64,000 nt of DNA from Fulvia fulva (GCF_020509005.1 NC_063014.1:3100001-3164000), one strand, 5' to 3'; counted from the first letter of the stretch, positions 1-15,620 are shown. Translations and numbers: made by a program. Notes: generated by a model from the sequence alone, not told the origin.

Positions 1-3814
<3,814 letters not shown>

Positions 3815-6227
3815 ATGCGCATCTGGCAGCAATATCGACTGGTGGATCAAACCTCTGACTCTAGCACTGGCAGGTAGCTCTTTCCACCATCCACGAGCAT
3901 CTACTGACATAGCTCAGGCTCCATCGAGCATCGAGCTCGCCGATATGATTACAAGCCACCTGCCCTCCGCTTACCCGCTCTACTGTCGTGTCTCGCAAAT
4001 ACCTTCGCTCTTCTCGGGCTGCTCCAGTATGCAACCTTACAACTACCGCAGAAGGATCGATTTGACATTCCGTGGCGGGATCAAGCGACCGCACAACCCC
4101 AGAGATCTGCAGTCCTAAGGCGTCAGGCTACCTACTCGACGACGAATCTACCTACGGCTACGCCTACGACTGCAGCCGTGGCCATCACAAGTTTAGTGGC
4201 AAGTCAAACGACAACGAGTGGGCCTAGTGCTCCTACCCAGACCTTTGGAGTGGCACCGAAGTCAAACTATGTTGATCCTGACAAGACAGTCACAGTCGAG
4301 GATGGCTTCGGTGACATACCTCAGGACGATGTCGAAACTGGCACATACGGAGGGCAGACTGCAGACAGATCAAATTATGTCGCCACAAGGACCACCGTCA
4401 CAGAGGCCGATGCTACCAGCAGTGCTACCAGCAGGACAGCCTACGTCTCTGATGGAACGCGGGTCGCAGTAAGCTCGTTCTCTGATGCACTGACGATACG
4501 ACCAGATAGCGACCAATAGCGGCGAAACGTATATGCCTGAAGTCACAACGATAGCCACCTCCGCGGCCACTGTAGTAGAGATGCCGACCACTGTTACGTT
4601 TGTGTCAACGCCTCCTGGCCAGACGGTCGCTCAAACATTCACCATCGCGACATCGATCGACAGCACGATTTACAATTTCTTCGATATCACATCGACGCTC
4701 TCACCAGCCATGCCATCGGATCAGCCAGTGCGACCACAGAAGGATAAACATCAACCAGGCAAGCCCAACGATGTTGGTACCAGCACCTACACATGGACGC
4801 CAATGGATGTGTTCATCAGCAGATATCTTGGAGTTCTGTTGGCTGTCACTTATCGCATGTTGCTAACGATGATTGACAACGCCTCACTTCTGGTGGAGCC
4901 TTTTCGTCAGCTCGCTGCTGATGGCTCTGGCGTGCTAGCGGAACGAGCATTATTTCACTTCTACCACAAGCAGGTGACTTTGCTCATCGACTCATACGAT
5001 TGACCACTTACTTGCTGACTGTGACACAGGCAGTCGACCTTATTGGATCCTCTCCAAGCCGTCCTCCATAGTAGCTTCGCTCTGTGCTTGGTCGGGACTT
5101 CGTGCCTTCTGGCTTGTTTACTGCCCGCTTTGGCTTCCGAAGCTTTGTGGGCTGACACGCAATGGGAATGTCCCTCGCCTGACTTGAGTGCAGCGAATCC
5201 CTGTCCCGCTCGTATAACAGTCTCCGTAACAATCGTTCGGGTCCTACAGGGCTGCTTGGCGTACCTTGCAGTGGTGATCGTATGCACGATTTGGGCACTG
5301 CGGGTGTCACATACGGGACTGGCCACAGACCCAAGCTCGATCGCGAACATAAAAGCTCTAGCACAGCATCACGACCTTGCCAATGATCTAGACTCGGTTC
5401 TCTCAGGCGTTAAGACACAAACGCTGCAGAAGCACTTCCGCGGCAGGCGCTAAAGACTCGGAACCTGGAAGAATGCCGTTGGCCACGCGGATTACGGATT
5501 AATACCAGCCCTTGATAACAACGACGACGACACTGCACTTTTGACAGAGCCACAACGCGGCGAAGATCTGACTCCACCAACACGCCATAGCCACGGCGAC
5601 ACTGTGTCCAGCCCAATTGGTTCAAGGTGACAGGACTACGCGCTCCTCATCATCGTCGCTGGAACTTTCACCGTTATTCTAGCCTACTACTTCGACGCCA
5701 ACGACGACGCTTTCAACCGATTTTTCAGCAGCAACACCTTTGGCCCACGCTTCATCCTGACTGGTGCTGGGACGGTCATATCAATCGTGTGGAAGGGTGT
5801 TGAGCAGCATGTAATGATCACAACATCCTTTCATCGCTTGAAGCAAGACTCACACGACAGTGTGGCAATGCACTTTGCGCCCACGATGACACCACTTCTG
5901 TCGACGTGGCGTGCACTGCAGTGTAGATACTGGGCTGTTGCTCTGTTCTCGCTGATGACGCCACTGTCTGAAGCTCTAAATGTGGTCATAAGTGGGCTTC
6001 CTTTCGCGAGTGGACAGACATGGCTTCAGTTCTTGGTGTCGTCGTACATGTCGGCTGGCACTTTGGGTTTGATGTTATTGGCATCGATGTTCTCAGTCGT
6101 GTACCGGGGCAAGGCGTGTCCTCTACCTGTGGAACCGGACACGATTGGAGCGAAGCTGTATCTGATAGCAAGTCTCGCAAGGGACAGAGAAGCTGGCGAG
6201 CCTGAACCTTGTCGGCTCGCTGGATGA
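3815..6227 (+). pseudogene. DUF3433 multi-pass membrane protein, broken by two in-frame stops
   Basis: Members of the fungal DUF3433 family are large membrane proteins of unknown function. The family pattern can be followed along the stretch: ALRLPALL membrane segment (about 3,962), Ser/Thr-rich loop, TPMDVFISRYLGVLL segment (about 4,800), LLDPLQAVL and a second membrane block (5,034 on), the hallmark DPSSIA with a downstream His (about 5,330), FNRFFSSNTFG (about 5,720), and PVEPDTIGAKLY near the end. From 4,506 to the stop at 6,225 one frame is used, with an intron at 4,974-5,033. That frame has TAA at 5,451-5,453 (after FRGRR, before RLGTW) and TGA at 5,628-5,630. Neither can be spliced out by an intron of normal size. 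The 5' model (ATG 3,815; introns of 39 and 37 nt) is tentative. The stops fit CAA-to-TAA and CGA-to-TGA changes. Confidence 0.82.
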
Positions 6228-6269
6228 CGTTTACACAACCTATACATTATACACTACAAATCTCAAACA

Positions 6270-6840
<571 letters not shown>

Positions 6841-6883
6841 CCTTCGCCTTGACGCGGCGAGCCCTCTCCAGCCAAACGAATCC

Positions 6884-8419
6884 TTACTCGTAATCGAACT
6901 CATCCTCAATCTCTTCATCATCGTGATCTTCACCTTCATGGAAGCCGTTCTTGCGAGGCGGAGAGTATCCCGGCACTTCAGAGCACAACTTGCCATCATG
7001 TCCATCCCTGAGCATCGCATCATACTCAGCTGCTTCGTCTTCACTGAAAGGGAAGTGCAACTTCCCACCGTTGAGCAATCTGTCCTCTATGTGGTCCCGC
7101 AAAGCATCAATCTTCTCGCCTTCGGAACTCAAGGTGGAGAAGTGGTATATAGTCTCGCCATATTGTTTGAAGGGACCAGGAAGCGCGATGCGACGTAGTT
7201 CGGGCAGATTGCCTGATAGACGTGTGAATACGGAATTCCAGCCGCCGGTGGTGCAAAGGTCAATGTAGCTAAGGCAGAGGCGGCGGAGCGTGGTCTTGTG
7301 GCGAAGAAGGAGCTCTACCAGGACATCTTCGATAGTCTCGACAGTGGATATGGATAGTTCAGTCAAGTGGTCCCACGCTGTGTCTCCGACGACCCAGCTC
7401 AAATTGGTCCAGATCGACTCTGATAGGTCAAATGCAGGCATTCTCAGCTTCAACATACAAAGCCCTTTCGCCGCAGACAACCAGTGAACGAGTTCTCCTT
7501 CCTCAATAAGCTCGCGTGCTGCCTCTTCCACTTCAAAGAACTCCTCTTCATCGTCTGCATTGTCGTCGAAGAAGCAGTCTATGCCCAATTTTAACGTGTC
7601 GAGAGTGCTCATGATTCCCATCATAGTCGATCTCGAGTGTAAGCCATTCACTATGTTGAACGATGCCGGACACACTGTCAAGCTCTTCAGTGCTTTCTTC
7701 GACACGGACAATGCATCGATCAGGCGAATCCATTGATCTACACCCTCTCTGGCCGGATCGTCGACATGTGGGCTTTCGCGGCACTCACGGAAGGCTCTTT
7801 TGACCAGCTCATAATGTGTTGTCTGACCAGGTCCAGTTTTGAAAGTGACCTCGACCAGCTCAGGACATCTTTCAAACAATTGTGTGAGGCAATCGGTGGC
7901 GAGGTTCTCTTCGTCCATTGCGTCCTGGTCGTCGAGGAACTTGCAGTATGCATCAAACGACGCGGCGAGCTCTTTCCGAGGCAGTGTATCGTTCAACAGT
8001 GGCATGTCATTCTTCATGGCAATGGTCATGGCTTGTAGCTTCTCTTCGTCCCAAGGTCCGTCGGAGTGTTGATCCATGTAGGCATCCATGGCTTGAATGT
8101 GTTTCTGGCCATTGAGGTGCTTTTGAACGAGTTCTTTCCACTTCCGATAAGAGAGCTTCTCGTCAAACTTGTCTGCCTGGAAGTGTAATGTTTTGATGCG
8201 CTGTGAGAAGTATGGATGCTTGGATGCCTCAAGTACACGCTCGAAACTATCTCGCTTGTAGATCGCGACAATGCTTCGTAGCACATACTCCTTGCCAAAC
8301 TCCGCCAACGTGGTGCAGATAGCGCGCATTGAGAGTACGTCCTGCTTGCCGAGGTTTTCGAACACGCGATGGAGCAGCTCGGCAGGCATTGACAACATGG
8401 CGGGTGCGGTCTCGTCCAT
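6884..8419 (-). CDS. F-box domain protein, 511 aa
   Basis: Single-exon gene with an ATG at 8,419. An F-box lies at residues about 8-50 (LSMPAELLHRVFENLG, then LSMRAICTTLAEFG). The long C-terminal part is helical and leucine-rich, with acidic runs (DDNADDEEEFFEVEE) and an acidic tail, and has no other domain I recognise. F-box proteins link substrates to Skp1-Cullin ubiquitin ligases; the substrate here is unknown. A truncated relative lies directly upstream on the same strand (8,660-8,932), so the locus seems to have undergone a local duplication. Confidence 0.85.
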   Translation of the reverse strand: MDETAPAMLSMPAELLHRVFENLGKQDVLSMRAICTTLAEFGKEYVLRSIVAIYKRDSFERVLEASKHPYFSQRIKTLHFQADKFDEKLSYRKWKELVQKHLNGQKHIQAMDAYMDQHSDGPWDEEKLQAMTIAMKNDMPLLNDTLPRKELAASFDAYCKFLDDQDAMDEENLATDCLTQLFERCPELVEVTFKTGPGQTTHYELVKRAFRECRESPHVDDPAREGVDQWIRLIDALSVSKKALKSLTVCPASFNIVNGLHSRSTMMGIMSTLDTLKLGIDCFFDDNADDEEEFFEVEEAARELIEEGELVHWLSAAKGLCMLKLRMPAFDLSESIWTNLSWVVGDTAWDHLTELSISTVETIEDVLVELLLRHKTTLRRLCLSYIDLCTTGGWNSVFTRLSGNLPELRRIALPGPFKQYGETIYHFSTLSSEGEKIDALRDHIEDRLLNGGKLHFPFSEDEAAEYDAMLRDGHDGKLCSEVPGYSPPRKNGFHEGEDHDDEEIEDEFDYE

Positions 8420-8659
8420 TGTGGTGAGCTTGTTGGCGCGCTTGTGGTACGCATACGCTTTGTGAGCAAGACGATGTCAAGAAACCAGACGCGAGTGGCA
8501 GAGTCAACAAACAGAAGATGAGTGTTGTCTGTTTGCCAGGCACAAGTTACAACGCTGTGAAGTCAAAAAGCCAACAGATGAGAACTGACGAGGCGCCAGG
8601 ATGACGCGACGCGTGAGCTGAGCAGAACGCGCTAGAACACGTCGAAGTGTGACTGTGTG

Positions 8660-8932
8660 ACCGGTCGAACCCGCCCATGCGCTCATCGTCAAAGACTCCG
8701 TAAGACACTGCAGTTCTTGGATGGTCAGGCTCCTTAGAACCTTCAGGTTGTCTGCATGATTGGGAGCTTCGGCCATGCGATACAGTTGCTCAACGCCCTC
8801 GTCGTGTATCTCTTGATCTGGACCATGCACAGAGTGCTTGAAAGCTCTTTTGACCAGGGGGTAATGGGTGTCTGGTCCGGGTCGTGGGAGCAAGGAAAGA
8901 ACGATGGGACGCGCACCGCATCCCTGCTCCAA
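8660..8932 (-). pseudogene. Truncated paralogue of the neighbouring F-box gene
   Basis: A minus-strand frame here aligns with the middle of the F-box protein at 6,884-8,419. It has THYPLVKRAF against THYELVKRAF, then EGVEQLYRM against EGVDQWIRL, then LKVLRSLTI against KKALKSLTV. The F-box itself and the C-terminal half are missing, and no start codon in context is seen. Only about 90 residues are recognisable. The fragment sits about 250 bp upstream of the intact gene on the same strand. Confidence 0.75.
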
Positions 8933-9168
8933 CGACGCGCTAGAGCACGTCGCGGCTTCATCGCTGGAATCTGCCGAGGCCGAAGCTTAATTTGCAGGCA
9001 GGTGCAGTAAACATTCACGAGCTTGCTTCACGACGACACTTTCAGGTTACATGTAAGATTATCGTTCACTGCAGCTGCGATGCAGGCAGTCTAGCGTCAA
9101 ATAGACATGCGTCGCACCACACGCCTTGATCGTGACATCCGATAGCACCACCACATACAGCGCACACC

Positions 9169-10533
9169 ATGCCACGACTCGTCCGCCGAGCACCTCTCGG
9201 CGAGCGCATCAAAGCATATCTCGACCCATACGATTTCCTGCTATCACTGTCCGAGACTCTCAATGACGACGCATACGAAGAGTGGTTGAAGATATGGGCG
9301 ATACCGATCGGAATCAGTCTCAACATTCTGTTCATCCTGGCACGAGGTGCGAGTAAGACTAGCACGAAGGGCGGGGACGATGTGTTTGGTGAAGATGGCA
9401 GCAGCAGCGGATGGTTCGCATGGCTGTGCGCATTCGTCGTCCACGCGTTGACATTCGCATGCTGTCTGAACGCTTTCTACACCTTCTTCAGGTCAAGACA
9501 TTACCGGCTCTTCGAGCAGCCTGTCGATATTCCACCGCCCACACCTTCCGCGCATCGAGTGAAGGTGGACAGCTCTCCTGCATCTGCGTCGCCCTTGCGA
9601 TATTTGCAGAATGTCATCGCATCGAGCACGGCTGCATCGCGTGCCTACCCAGACGCTGAACGCGAAGTCTGGGAGGTCAGTGTCTGGCATCCACGACCGC
9701 TGAACCTCACCATCTTCACCCTGTTCTCGCCTGGACATCTCCTCATCTACTACCTGCTTCTCCCACCAGCAGCTCTGGACTCCAGGCCGTCGGTCACAGT
9801 CATGCAAGCAGTCGCGTTCAGCATACTGCTATCATTGCAGCTCGGCTTCCTCAAGACTTCCTTCAGTCGGCAGTCGAAAGACACTGCGCTGGTGCACGGC
9901 GAAGTCATGAACGAGTACGACACGAAGTTTGTGCATCCCTTTTTGAACAGACCAGTACGCGATGTTGGCATCCAGACTCGGGAAAGTGCAACATCTCCTC
10001 GAGGGACCAGGACTCGCGAGGTTGACATCTACACACCGACCACCATCATCAAGCGAAGATTCAAGACAAATCCCAACCCAAACTATGCTCGACAGTACGA
10101 TCCGGATAATCTTGCAGCACAGCCATCCGAGTCAAGAAGGGCATCTGGCTACGGCACGCCAACCGTCGGCACTCCGACGCACGTGAATGGGTACGTCAAC
10201 GCGCAAACGCAATCACGACCTCGACCGAGTCTCGGCACAGCAGACCTCCCACGGCCTCGCCCAAGTGCAAGCGCGGCCGATCTTTCATCGCCTGTGGCGT
10301 CCCACTACGAGCGTCTGAAGGCGCGAAGTCCCATGAAGGGAGATGGAGGTAGTCTGGGCGTGTACAGCCACGCCGCGAGTCCACTGAGGAAGGCTGCTAG
10401 TAGCAACCAGCTTGGTCTGGGCAGGGAGGGTGCCGATCAAAGAATCGCAAGTCCGCTGAAGAAGCGCGTGAGCACCCCTTATGGAAGCAGTGCGATCAAT
10501 CCTGCTACGCGAAGGGAGTCTGGACGATTCTAG
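9169..10533 (+). CDS. NUR1: Nuclear rim protein NUR1 (DUF2418), 454 aa
   Basis: Matches the fungal NUR1 family: starts MPRLVRRAPLGERIKAYL, then WAIPIGISLNILFILARG, DDVFGEDGSSSGWFAWL, RSRHYRLFEQPVDI, RVKVDSSP with SPLRYL, SVWHPRPLNL, LFSPGHLLIYYL and NEYDTKFVHP. About four membrane segments are visible (residues about 45-62, 84-108, 178-200 and 210-232). The basic, Ser/Pro-rich C-terminus would face the nucleoplasm. In yeast, Nur1 pairs with the LEM protein Heh1/Src1 in the inner nuclear membrane to tether rDNA and silent chromatin. No intron is needed. Confidence 0.93.
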   Translation: MPRLVRRAPLGERIKAYLDPYDFLLSLSETLNDDAYEEWLKIWAIPIGISLNILFILARGASKTSTKGGDDVFGEDGSSSGWFAWLCAFVVHALTFACCLNAFYTFFRSRHYRLFEQPVDIPPPTPSAHRVKVDSSPASASPLRYLQNVIASSTAASRAYPDAEREVWEVSVWHPRPLNLTIFTLFSPGHLLIYYLLLPPAALDSRPSVTVMQAVAFSILLSLQLGFLKTSFSRQSKDTALVHGEVMNEYDTKFVHPFLNRPVRDVGIQTRESATSPRGTRTREVDIYTPTTIIKRRFKTNPNPNYARQYDPDNLAAQPSESRRASGYGTPTVGTPTHVNGYVNAQTQSRPRPSLGTADLPRPRPSASAADLSSPVASHYERLKARSPMKGDGGSLGVYSHAASPLRKAASSNQLGLGREGADQRIASPLKKRVSTPYGSSAINPATRRESGRF

Positions 10534-10956
10534 TCGTTCGTCTAGCTAGCTATATCGCTCTTCCGCGATAATGCATTACGTCGCTCTCGTTGCTGCCAAG
10601 CATGTCATCCTCGTCGGTGACTTTTCGAACATGGGGATGAACCGTTCGATGAACGGTCTGCTGAAGGATGTTCAGACCGTGGTCTGGTCTATTACAATTT
10701 GCCCAGCATTGCTTGGTCTTGCCCGTCATACCCATCGCATGCCGTCTGTGCCTCTAACGTGTCCTAGATACCTCGAACTCTGGTGAGTATGTAAGGACGT
10801 AGCTGCCGTTTTTCGTATGGCCAAAGCTTTCACTTGCCTGCCTAGCGCACCTACCTGGAACACTTGAACCGTTCACCTTCCCTCCGAACGCCGAATAACA
10901 TAAAGTACGAACCGACATACAATTCATCATAAACAACTGTACATCAAGAAGTCAAC
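10534..10956. other. Intergenic, NUR1 3' flank and RING-gene promoter
   Basis: 423 bp between two plus-strand genes. I see no coding sequence, RNA gene or clear TATA box. Confidence 0.6.
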
Positions 10957-11608
10957 ATGGGTTTAGCAGGTAAAAACGCGTTCATGGCGGCGCTGGCAGC
11001 TACAGACTGTCCCATCTGCCTCGATGTAAGGTATGCCACGTGATTGCAGAGTTGGAATACTGACCAGTATTCAGATCCTTAAAAGTCCCCTTCGAACCGA
11101 CTGCTGCCACGTTTTCTGCCTTGAGTGTGCCAGAACCTGGTTCGCCACATCGAGCACTTGTCCGAGCTGCAGCGCCGCGCTCTACGAGAAGCCCACAGGA
11201 CGAAGCGGTCATCGTGAGGCAGGTGCAGCCAACACGCAGCGCCCGACGACCGCAGTGGAACATGTCCCAGGGCCCATTCTAGCGCCTGATCGGGAAACTC
11301 AAGAGCAACGAACAACGATCAGGGTACTGGGTCCGTGGCACGAGGAGGTGGTCTACTTCTTGATGAAGCGCACCACGCCGATGGAGAGGCTCATGAATGC
11401 TTTCAGCGAACGCTCAGGAGAATCTCATCTCAGCCTTAGATTCGTCTGGAGAGAAGCCGATATCACCTGGAGGTCCACCGCAACACCGGATGAGGTGAGG
11501 GCAGTCAGTGATGTTTGTGATGATGTGTTGCTAACCAAAGCCTCGCAGCTCGGACTCGAGGATGGAGATACCATCAAGGCTCGCCTGGTGGGAATGGTGG
11601 AATGGTAG
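10957..11608 (+). CDS. Small C3HC4 RING-finger protein, 200 aa
   Basis: Two exons, 10,957-11,025 and 11,075-11,608, joined in phase 0 over a 49-nt intron (GTAAGG donor, TTCAG acceptor). The RING finger is at residues 18-55: C18, C21, C33, H35, C38, C41, C52 and C55, which is the C3HC4 spacing. The intron splits the finger after residue 23. The remaining 145 residues have no domain I recognise. Probable E3 ubiquitin ligase, with substrate and partner unknown. Confidence 0.88.
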
Positions 11609-11831
11609 ATTGGGCCATGGGGAGCCCGCCCGAAATCAGCACACCCGGAAGCTCGCGGACTTAGCAGCTTCAAGGCTAAGCCAGTGAATGATCGTGGCTC
11701 TCTCGCAAGATAGACATCGAGCTTGGGACAGGTGCGCAGAACGCTTCATCAGGAACCATAGCAGCAAGACTAGGTCGGTTCGTCCTCGCGATGGCTCACC
11801 CTTTCCTCCTTTCGCCTCAATTCCACAAGCT

Positions 11832-12382
11832 TCACTTGAACGCGAACCCCTCAACCTGCCTCGCCCCCTCGACCCCTTTTAACCATCCCACCCGGTTCTC
11901 CACATACTCCTCGACCTCCGGCTTCAGCACACTCTCCATCAACTCGAAATCATCCACAGTCGCGACCCTCCCGATCAGCATCCCAGGAAATCCACTCCCG
12001 ATGCGATACATCACAGTTCCGCACACCGAGCAGAAATGATTCTCCATCGTGTTCCCGGTAGTCGTGGTATGGTTCTCAGAGTACATGGTGAGCTTCTCCT
12101 TGCCGCGGTTGTGAGTGGTGACGTCAGCCGGGATGACGAAGTTGGTGCCGAACATGGTGCTGTGAATCTTGTGGCAGTCGGAGCAGTGGCAGACGTGAGT
12201 GTTGCTGACGGAATTGATGGGCTGCGATCTGGTCAGTTGCTGCTGCTGCTGCTGCTGCTGCTGTTGCGACAAGTGAAGGTGCTAGGGCGTACGAAGGAGA
12301 TCTGGACTGCGGTGCAGAAGCAGGTCGCTGTGGCGTTGGGGCCACCAGAGGCACCATCTGATGGGAGAAGGATCTTTGGCAT
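11832..12382 (-). CDS. GFA/CENP-V family zinc protein, 159 aa
   Basis: Exons 12,293-12,382 (30 codons from ATG) and 11,832-12,221 join in phase 0 across a 71-nt intron (GTACGC donor, TCGCAG acceptor). The joined protein has the family's zinc ligands: CFC near residue 22, then CHCSDC just after the junction, and CSVC further on, followed by GTVMYRIGSGFPG. The GFA (glutathione-dependent formaldehyde-activating enzyme-like) fold binds zinc, and most fungal members have no proven substrate. The CAG/CTG triplet run lies wholly inside the intron, so the glutamine run seen in a naive translation is not part of the protein. Confidence 0.85.
12238..12261 (+). repeat. (TGC)8 triplet repeat inside an intron
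   Basis: Eight perfect TGC units (CAG on the coding strand) in the intron of the GFA-family gene, between donor and acceptor. It is likely to vary in length without altering the protein. Confidence 0.9.
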
Positions 12383-12717
12383 TGTGGTGCTCGTAGCTGA
12401 AGCGATGACCCTGACGATTGTTCGTCGAGATGCTTGCTCCAATAGCGGATCGGTCTGCCCGATGTTTATGCTGTATCGCAGGCTCGATAACGACTTTAGC
12501 GTTGATCGACGAGTCTTTTGAGACCGTGATGGGCAAGGATGTTGACGGCAGGGTCGAAGCGATGCACTGTATTGTTATCTGCCCCAGGCGCCATTGTGTA
12601 CTCCCTGGAACGCCAATGCTCGCATACATACTCCATGAGTCATTGATTGGTAAGCAGCACATGTCGTATATATGTGAATAGCTTCTGTCTCTGCCACCAA
12701 TCATGTGACTTAAACCG

Positions 12718-13978
12718 CTAGAATACCATTGACAGCTCGCTCCTATACAAGTCCCGCAATGCGCGTGCCGGATCCCACATTTCAGCCGGCTGATAAGTGT
12801 GCTGCTCTGCATCTTTCAGCCATTGGTTCCAGGCACTCGTATCAGGATTCGCACGGCCTGCCTTCACCCAGTTGGTACTTCTCGACTTATGTATGGCGAA
12901 CCACAGCGCTGCTGTGGATTTATCTGTCTTGATCACTTGTTCTTTGGTGATCGTCAGCTTGTCGAAACGCCACGAATGTCGCTCTAGGAGGATTGCTGAG
13001 ACCCAATAAGCGACATTTAGTAAGGCATAGGTCACCGCGAGTGCAGCCTGCATGGTCCAGGAACAGTTGCCAAACAGGGTTATGCTAACGATGAGCATCA
13101 AGCCTCCAACTACCCCACCGCTTAGCCTATTGGTGTAGAGGTTCATGGAATACTCTGGTGCCTCAGGCGCGAAGTAGAGAAGCCGAGCTATATCCACATC
13201 GCAATGGACAACCGTAAATGCCCCATCGCGAGTTCTGAATACGACGTCCCCAGGCGCAGCCTCATTTCCAGGAGACCAACGGGGAAACTGGAGCTGGTAT
13301 CTTGAGCCGGCACAAAGAAGAGGTGCAGTGAAGGACATGGCTATAATGCCGATGACTGCGACTCCGTCGCGTATCAAGGCTGCCCATATCAGTAGGCTCA
13401 CTGATACTAGAGAGCTGAGCACAGCTATCACGCTCATCGGACCCAATCTTCGGGATTTGATTGCTGGAGTGCTCCGATCCTCTTCGCCTCGATCTGGATC
13501 TTTCCACTTGATCGTGACTTCGCGGACGGAGAAGGGACCCTCTTCCATTCCAGTACCGTGCAAGATTGTGGCAAAGTAATCAGGACCCGCACGCTCATTA
13601 ACCGAATCAGTGCTCACGCAGGTCAAGACATCGTCCTCAAGTGGCATACGCTTCATGCCTGTAGCCCAATCAGTTCAGGTCGTGCTGGTAATGATTGAAG
13701 TCACGTTTCTCCGCCGGTAGGCCTTGTGGTGCTGGCATAAGGCGAGGCAGTAGACATGTCCAGTGTGCTGTGATCAGGTGAGCATTAACCTTGACATTAC
13801 TCTCCCCCAGGACAGTTAAGATAGAGACGATGTCAAGCGTCCAGTCGTTGCGTGGCGATGGAAAATCCAGCATTTTGGTCAGCCTCGCGCCTCCTTTTCG
13901 GAAACTGAAGACCTGTAGGGCAAGGACGAAAGATTGTTGAGATCCATACCATCGACTTTGAGAGCTGAAGAGTGCCAC
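12718..13978 (-). CDS. Multi-pass membrane protein of unknown function, 5' end unresolved
   Basis: The main exon 12,718-13,658 joins an upstream exon ending at 13,705 across a 46-nt intron (GTGACT donor, CTACAG acceptor; phase kept). The upstream exon has a convincing coding look (NAHLITAHWTCLLPRLMP) back to about 13,978, but no ATG in frame. A further 5' exon is probably present upstream. Two pairs of membrane segments are visible: around SVIAVLSSLVSVSLLIWAAL plus GIIAMSFTAPLLCAG, and around GGLMLIVSITLFG plus AALAVTYALLNVAYWVSAIL. I do not recognise the family. It resembles conserved hypothetical fungal membrane proteins. Confidence 0.6.
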
Positions 13979-14368
13979 GGACTGTGGCTGCTTACACGCG
14001 AAGCGCTACCACACTTGCAGCATTCAATCCCTGTTCAGCAGCAAGTCGGGCCACGATGCATGGATGGCCATCGCTGAGCTTTGCAGTTTAGGTGCTCCAG
14101 GACAAAGGTCTACAGTATCCTCTTAAATTATCTCTCAAGCTGCACAAACAAGCCGGCATGTTCGGCGACACCATCTCGAATGAACAGGGTTCCAGTAGCT
14201 GTGCATCATCCCTGAAGTCAATGCCTGATGCTCTAGTGTCGACAGTCCGCGAGATTTGGTGCTGCTCCCAGGCAGAGCATTTCGACGGTGCCCACGACTG
14301 ATCTGAAGAGTTTGGCCGCACTGGCTTCTTGACGGTCGTGAATGATGCCGTTAGCGTCTCAGCTCATC
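13979..14368. other. Intergenic or 5' part of the membrane-protein gene
   Basis: May contain the missing first exon of the membrane protein to the left. I could not join any ATG-initiated frame to it without breaking phase. Nothing else is seen. Confidence 0.4.
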
Positions 14369-15181
14369 TTAAAGCTCAAGAAACTCATGCACGATGGTCC
14401 AGTCGTCCGGGCCTAGCTGCTGTGAAGCGTGCTCCCGTATGAGGTTTACGGCTGTAGTCAGCACCTCAGATGCAGCCGTGAAGCTGATATGACCAGATGA
14501 ATATTCCTGCAGCGCGTCGCGAGCCCAACGCTTAAGATCCTGAGCATCGCGGACGAAACACCAGACGGCGAATTCCCTGTCCAAGAGTTCCTCCGGAGGT
14601 CGTTCCTGATGCGTGAAAGGAGCATGTCCGCTTTGTGTCTGATCAGTTTCCAGTGCAGTGTGTGATGTGGCCCACAGCGCCTCATCATCGTTATTCTCAT
14701 CCTCGTCCTCCTCCCATCGGTGCCATTGTATGCAGTAGACATTGGCCGTAGGCAGCCCTGATGTGTCCTCGCGATCCGCAGACCCAGTCTCGGGCAGCTG
14801 GACAGTGAGCAAGACCATTCGCACATTTCGCAGAGCTCCAAGGCAGTGCCTGTGGCCGTGACTGCTCTGTCGCTGACTGCGAGCGTAGTGTGCAGAGTAG
14901 AATTTGACAAACTCTTGTCGCGATTCGATGACACCATCTAGAAGCGATGGTGTCTGCGAAAGCCCTTCCACCTCAACCTGCATAGCCAACTTTGCGGCTG
15001 TGGCGATTGTTTGCGCCAACGATAAGTGCTTCTGAACGCTGATTTGAGTGGCTTCGGTGAGGTCGATGGCAGCGCCGGTCAAGGTATGAGCAGTCAGACA
15101 CAACCACTCTGTTGTCTTCTTCGTGCCCGCCGTGTACTGAGCATGGCGGCTGGCGAGCGGCGGCGCAGTATGCGTAGTCAT
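14369..15181 (-). CDS. DUF6604-like hypothetical protein, 270 aa
   Basis: Single exon with ATG at 15,181. The N-terminal pattern QYTAGTKKTTEWLCLTAH resembles the start of the fungal DUF6604 domain (a Tyr, then TxxxxxWL). The middle is acidic (EEDEDENNDDEALW), and the C-terminal 100 residues look helical. Known DUF6604 proteins are usually much longer, so this is either a short member or a remnant of one. No catalytic motif is visible. Confidence 0.5.
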   Translation of the reverse strand: MTTHTAPPLASRHAQYTAGTKKTTEWLCLTAHTLTGAAIDLTEATQISVQKHLSLAQTIATAAKLAMQVEVEGLSQTPSLLDGVIESRQEFVKFYSAHYARSQRQSSHGHRHCLGALRNVRMVLLTVQLPETGSADREDTSGLPTANVYCIQWHRWEEDEDENNDDEALWATSHTALETDQTQSGHAPFTHQERPPEELLDREFAVWCFVRDAQDLKRWARDALQEYSSGHISFTAASEVLTTAVNLIREHASQQLGPDDWTIVHEFLEL

Positions 15182-15620
15182 GGTCGATGCCAGGGCTGGA
15201 TGCAGTCGCTATACAGAGGTAGACATGCAGGAGCCGTTCACAGGAAGGTGTTCGACGGAGGCAGCCTCTCGGGTCACGTTTGAATTACCTGTCCCGTACA
15301 CGGCCTGATGCTTGCGAAAAGGGCCCCGACGGTGGTGTTGCTACCTTGCGAGGGCATTGCAAGAGCTCGCTGGTACACGGCGATTCAGACGTGTTGACTA
15401 GTACCGTGGTGCGATGTCGCGAACATTTGAAGTCAGACGCGAACGAAGCATGCACAGGTGACGGGCCGGCGACGCCATGCGATGATGCGGGCGACGTGGA
15501 CTTGAATGGTGATGCTGTATGTTTCCTGCCGCATACATGTACCGTATACACGACAAAGCCCAGTGCACTCTAGAGCTTCTGCGATAGCACGACAAAAGTG
15601 CGCTCTGTACACGGACTTCA
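15182..15620. other. Intergenic region between divergent genes
   Basis: 439 bp between the DUF6604-like gene (minus) and VPS53 (plus), likely a shared promoter region. Short frames occur on both strands but none is supported. Confidence 0.6.
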
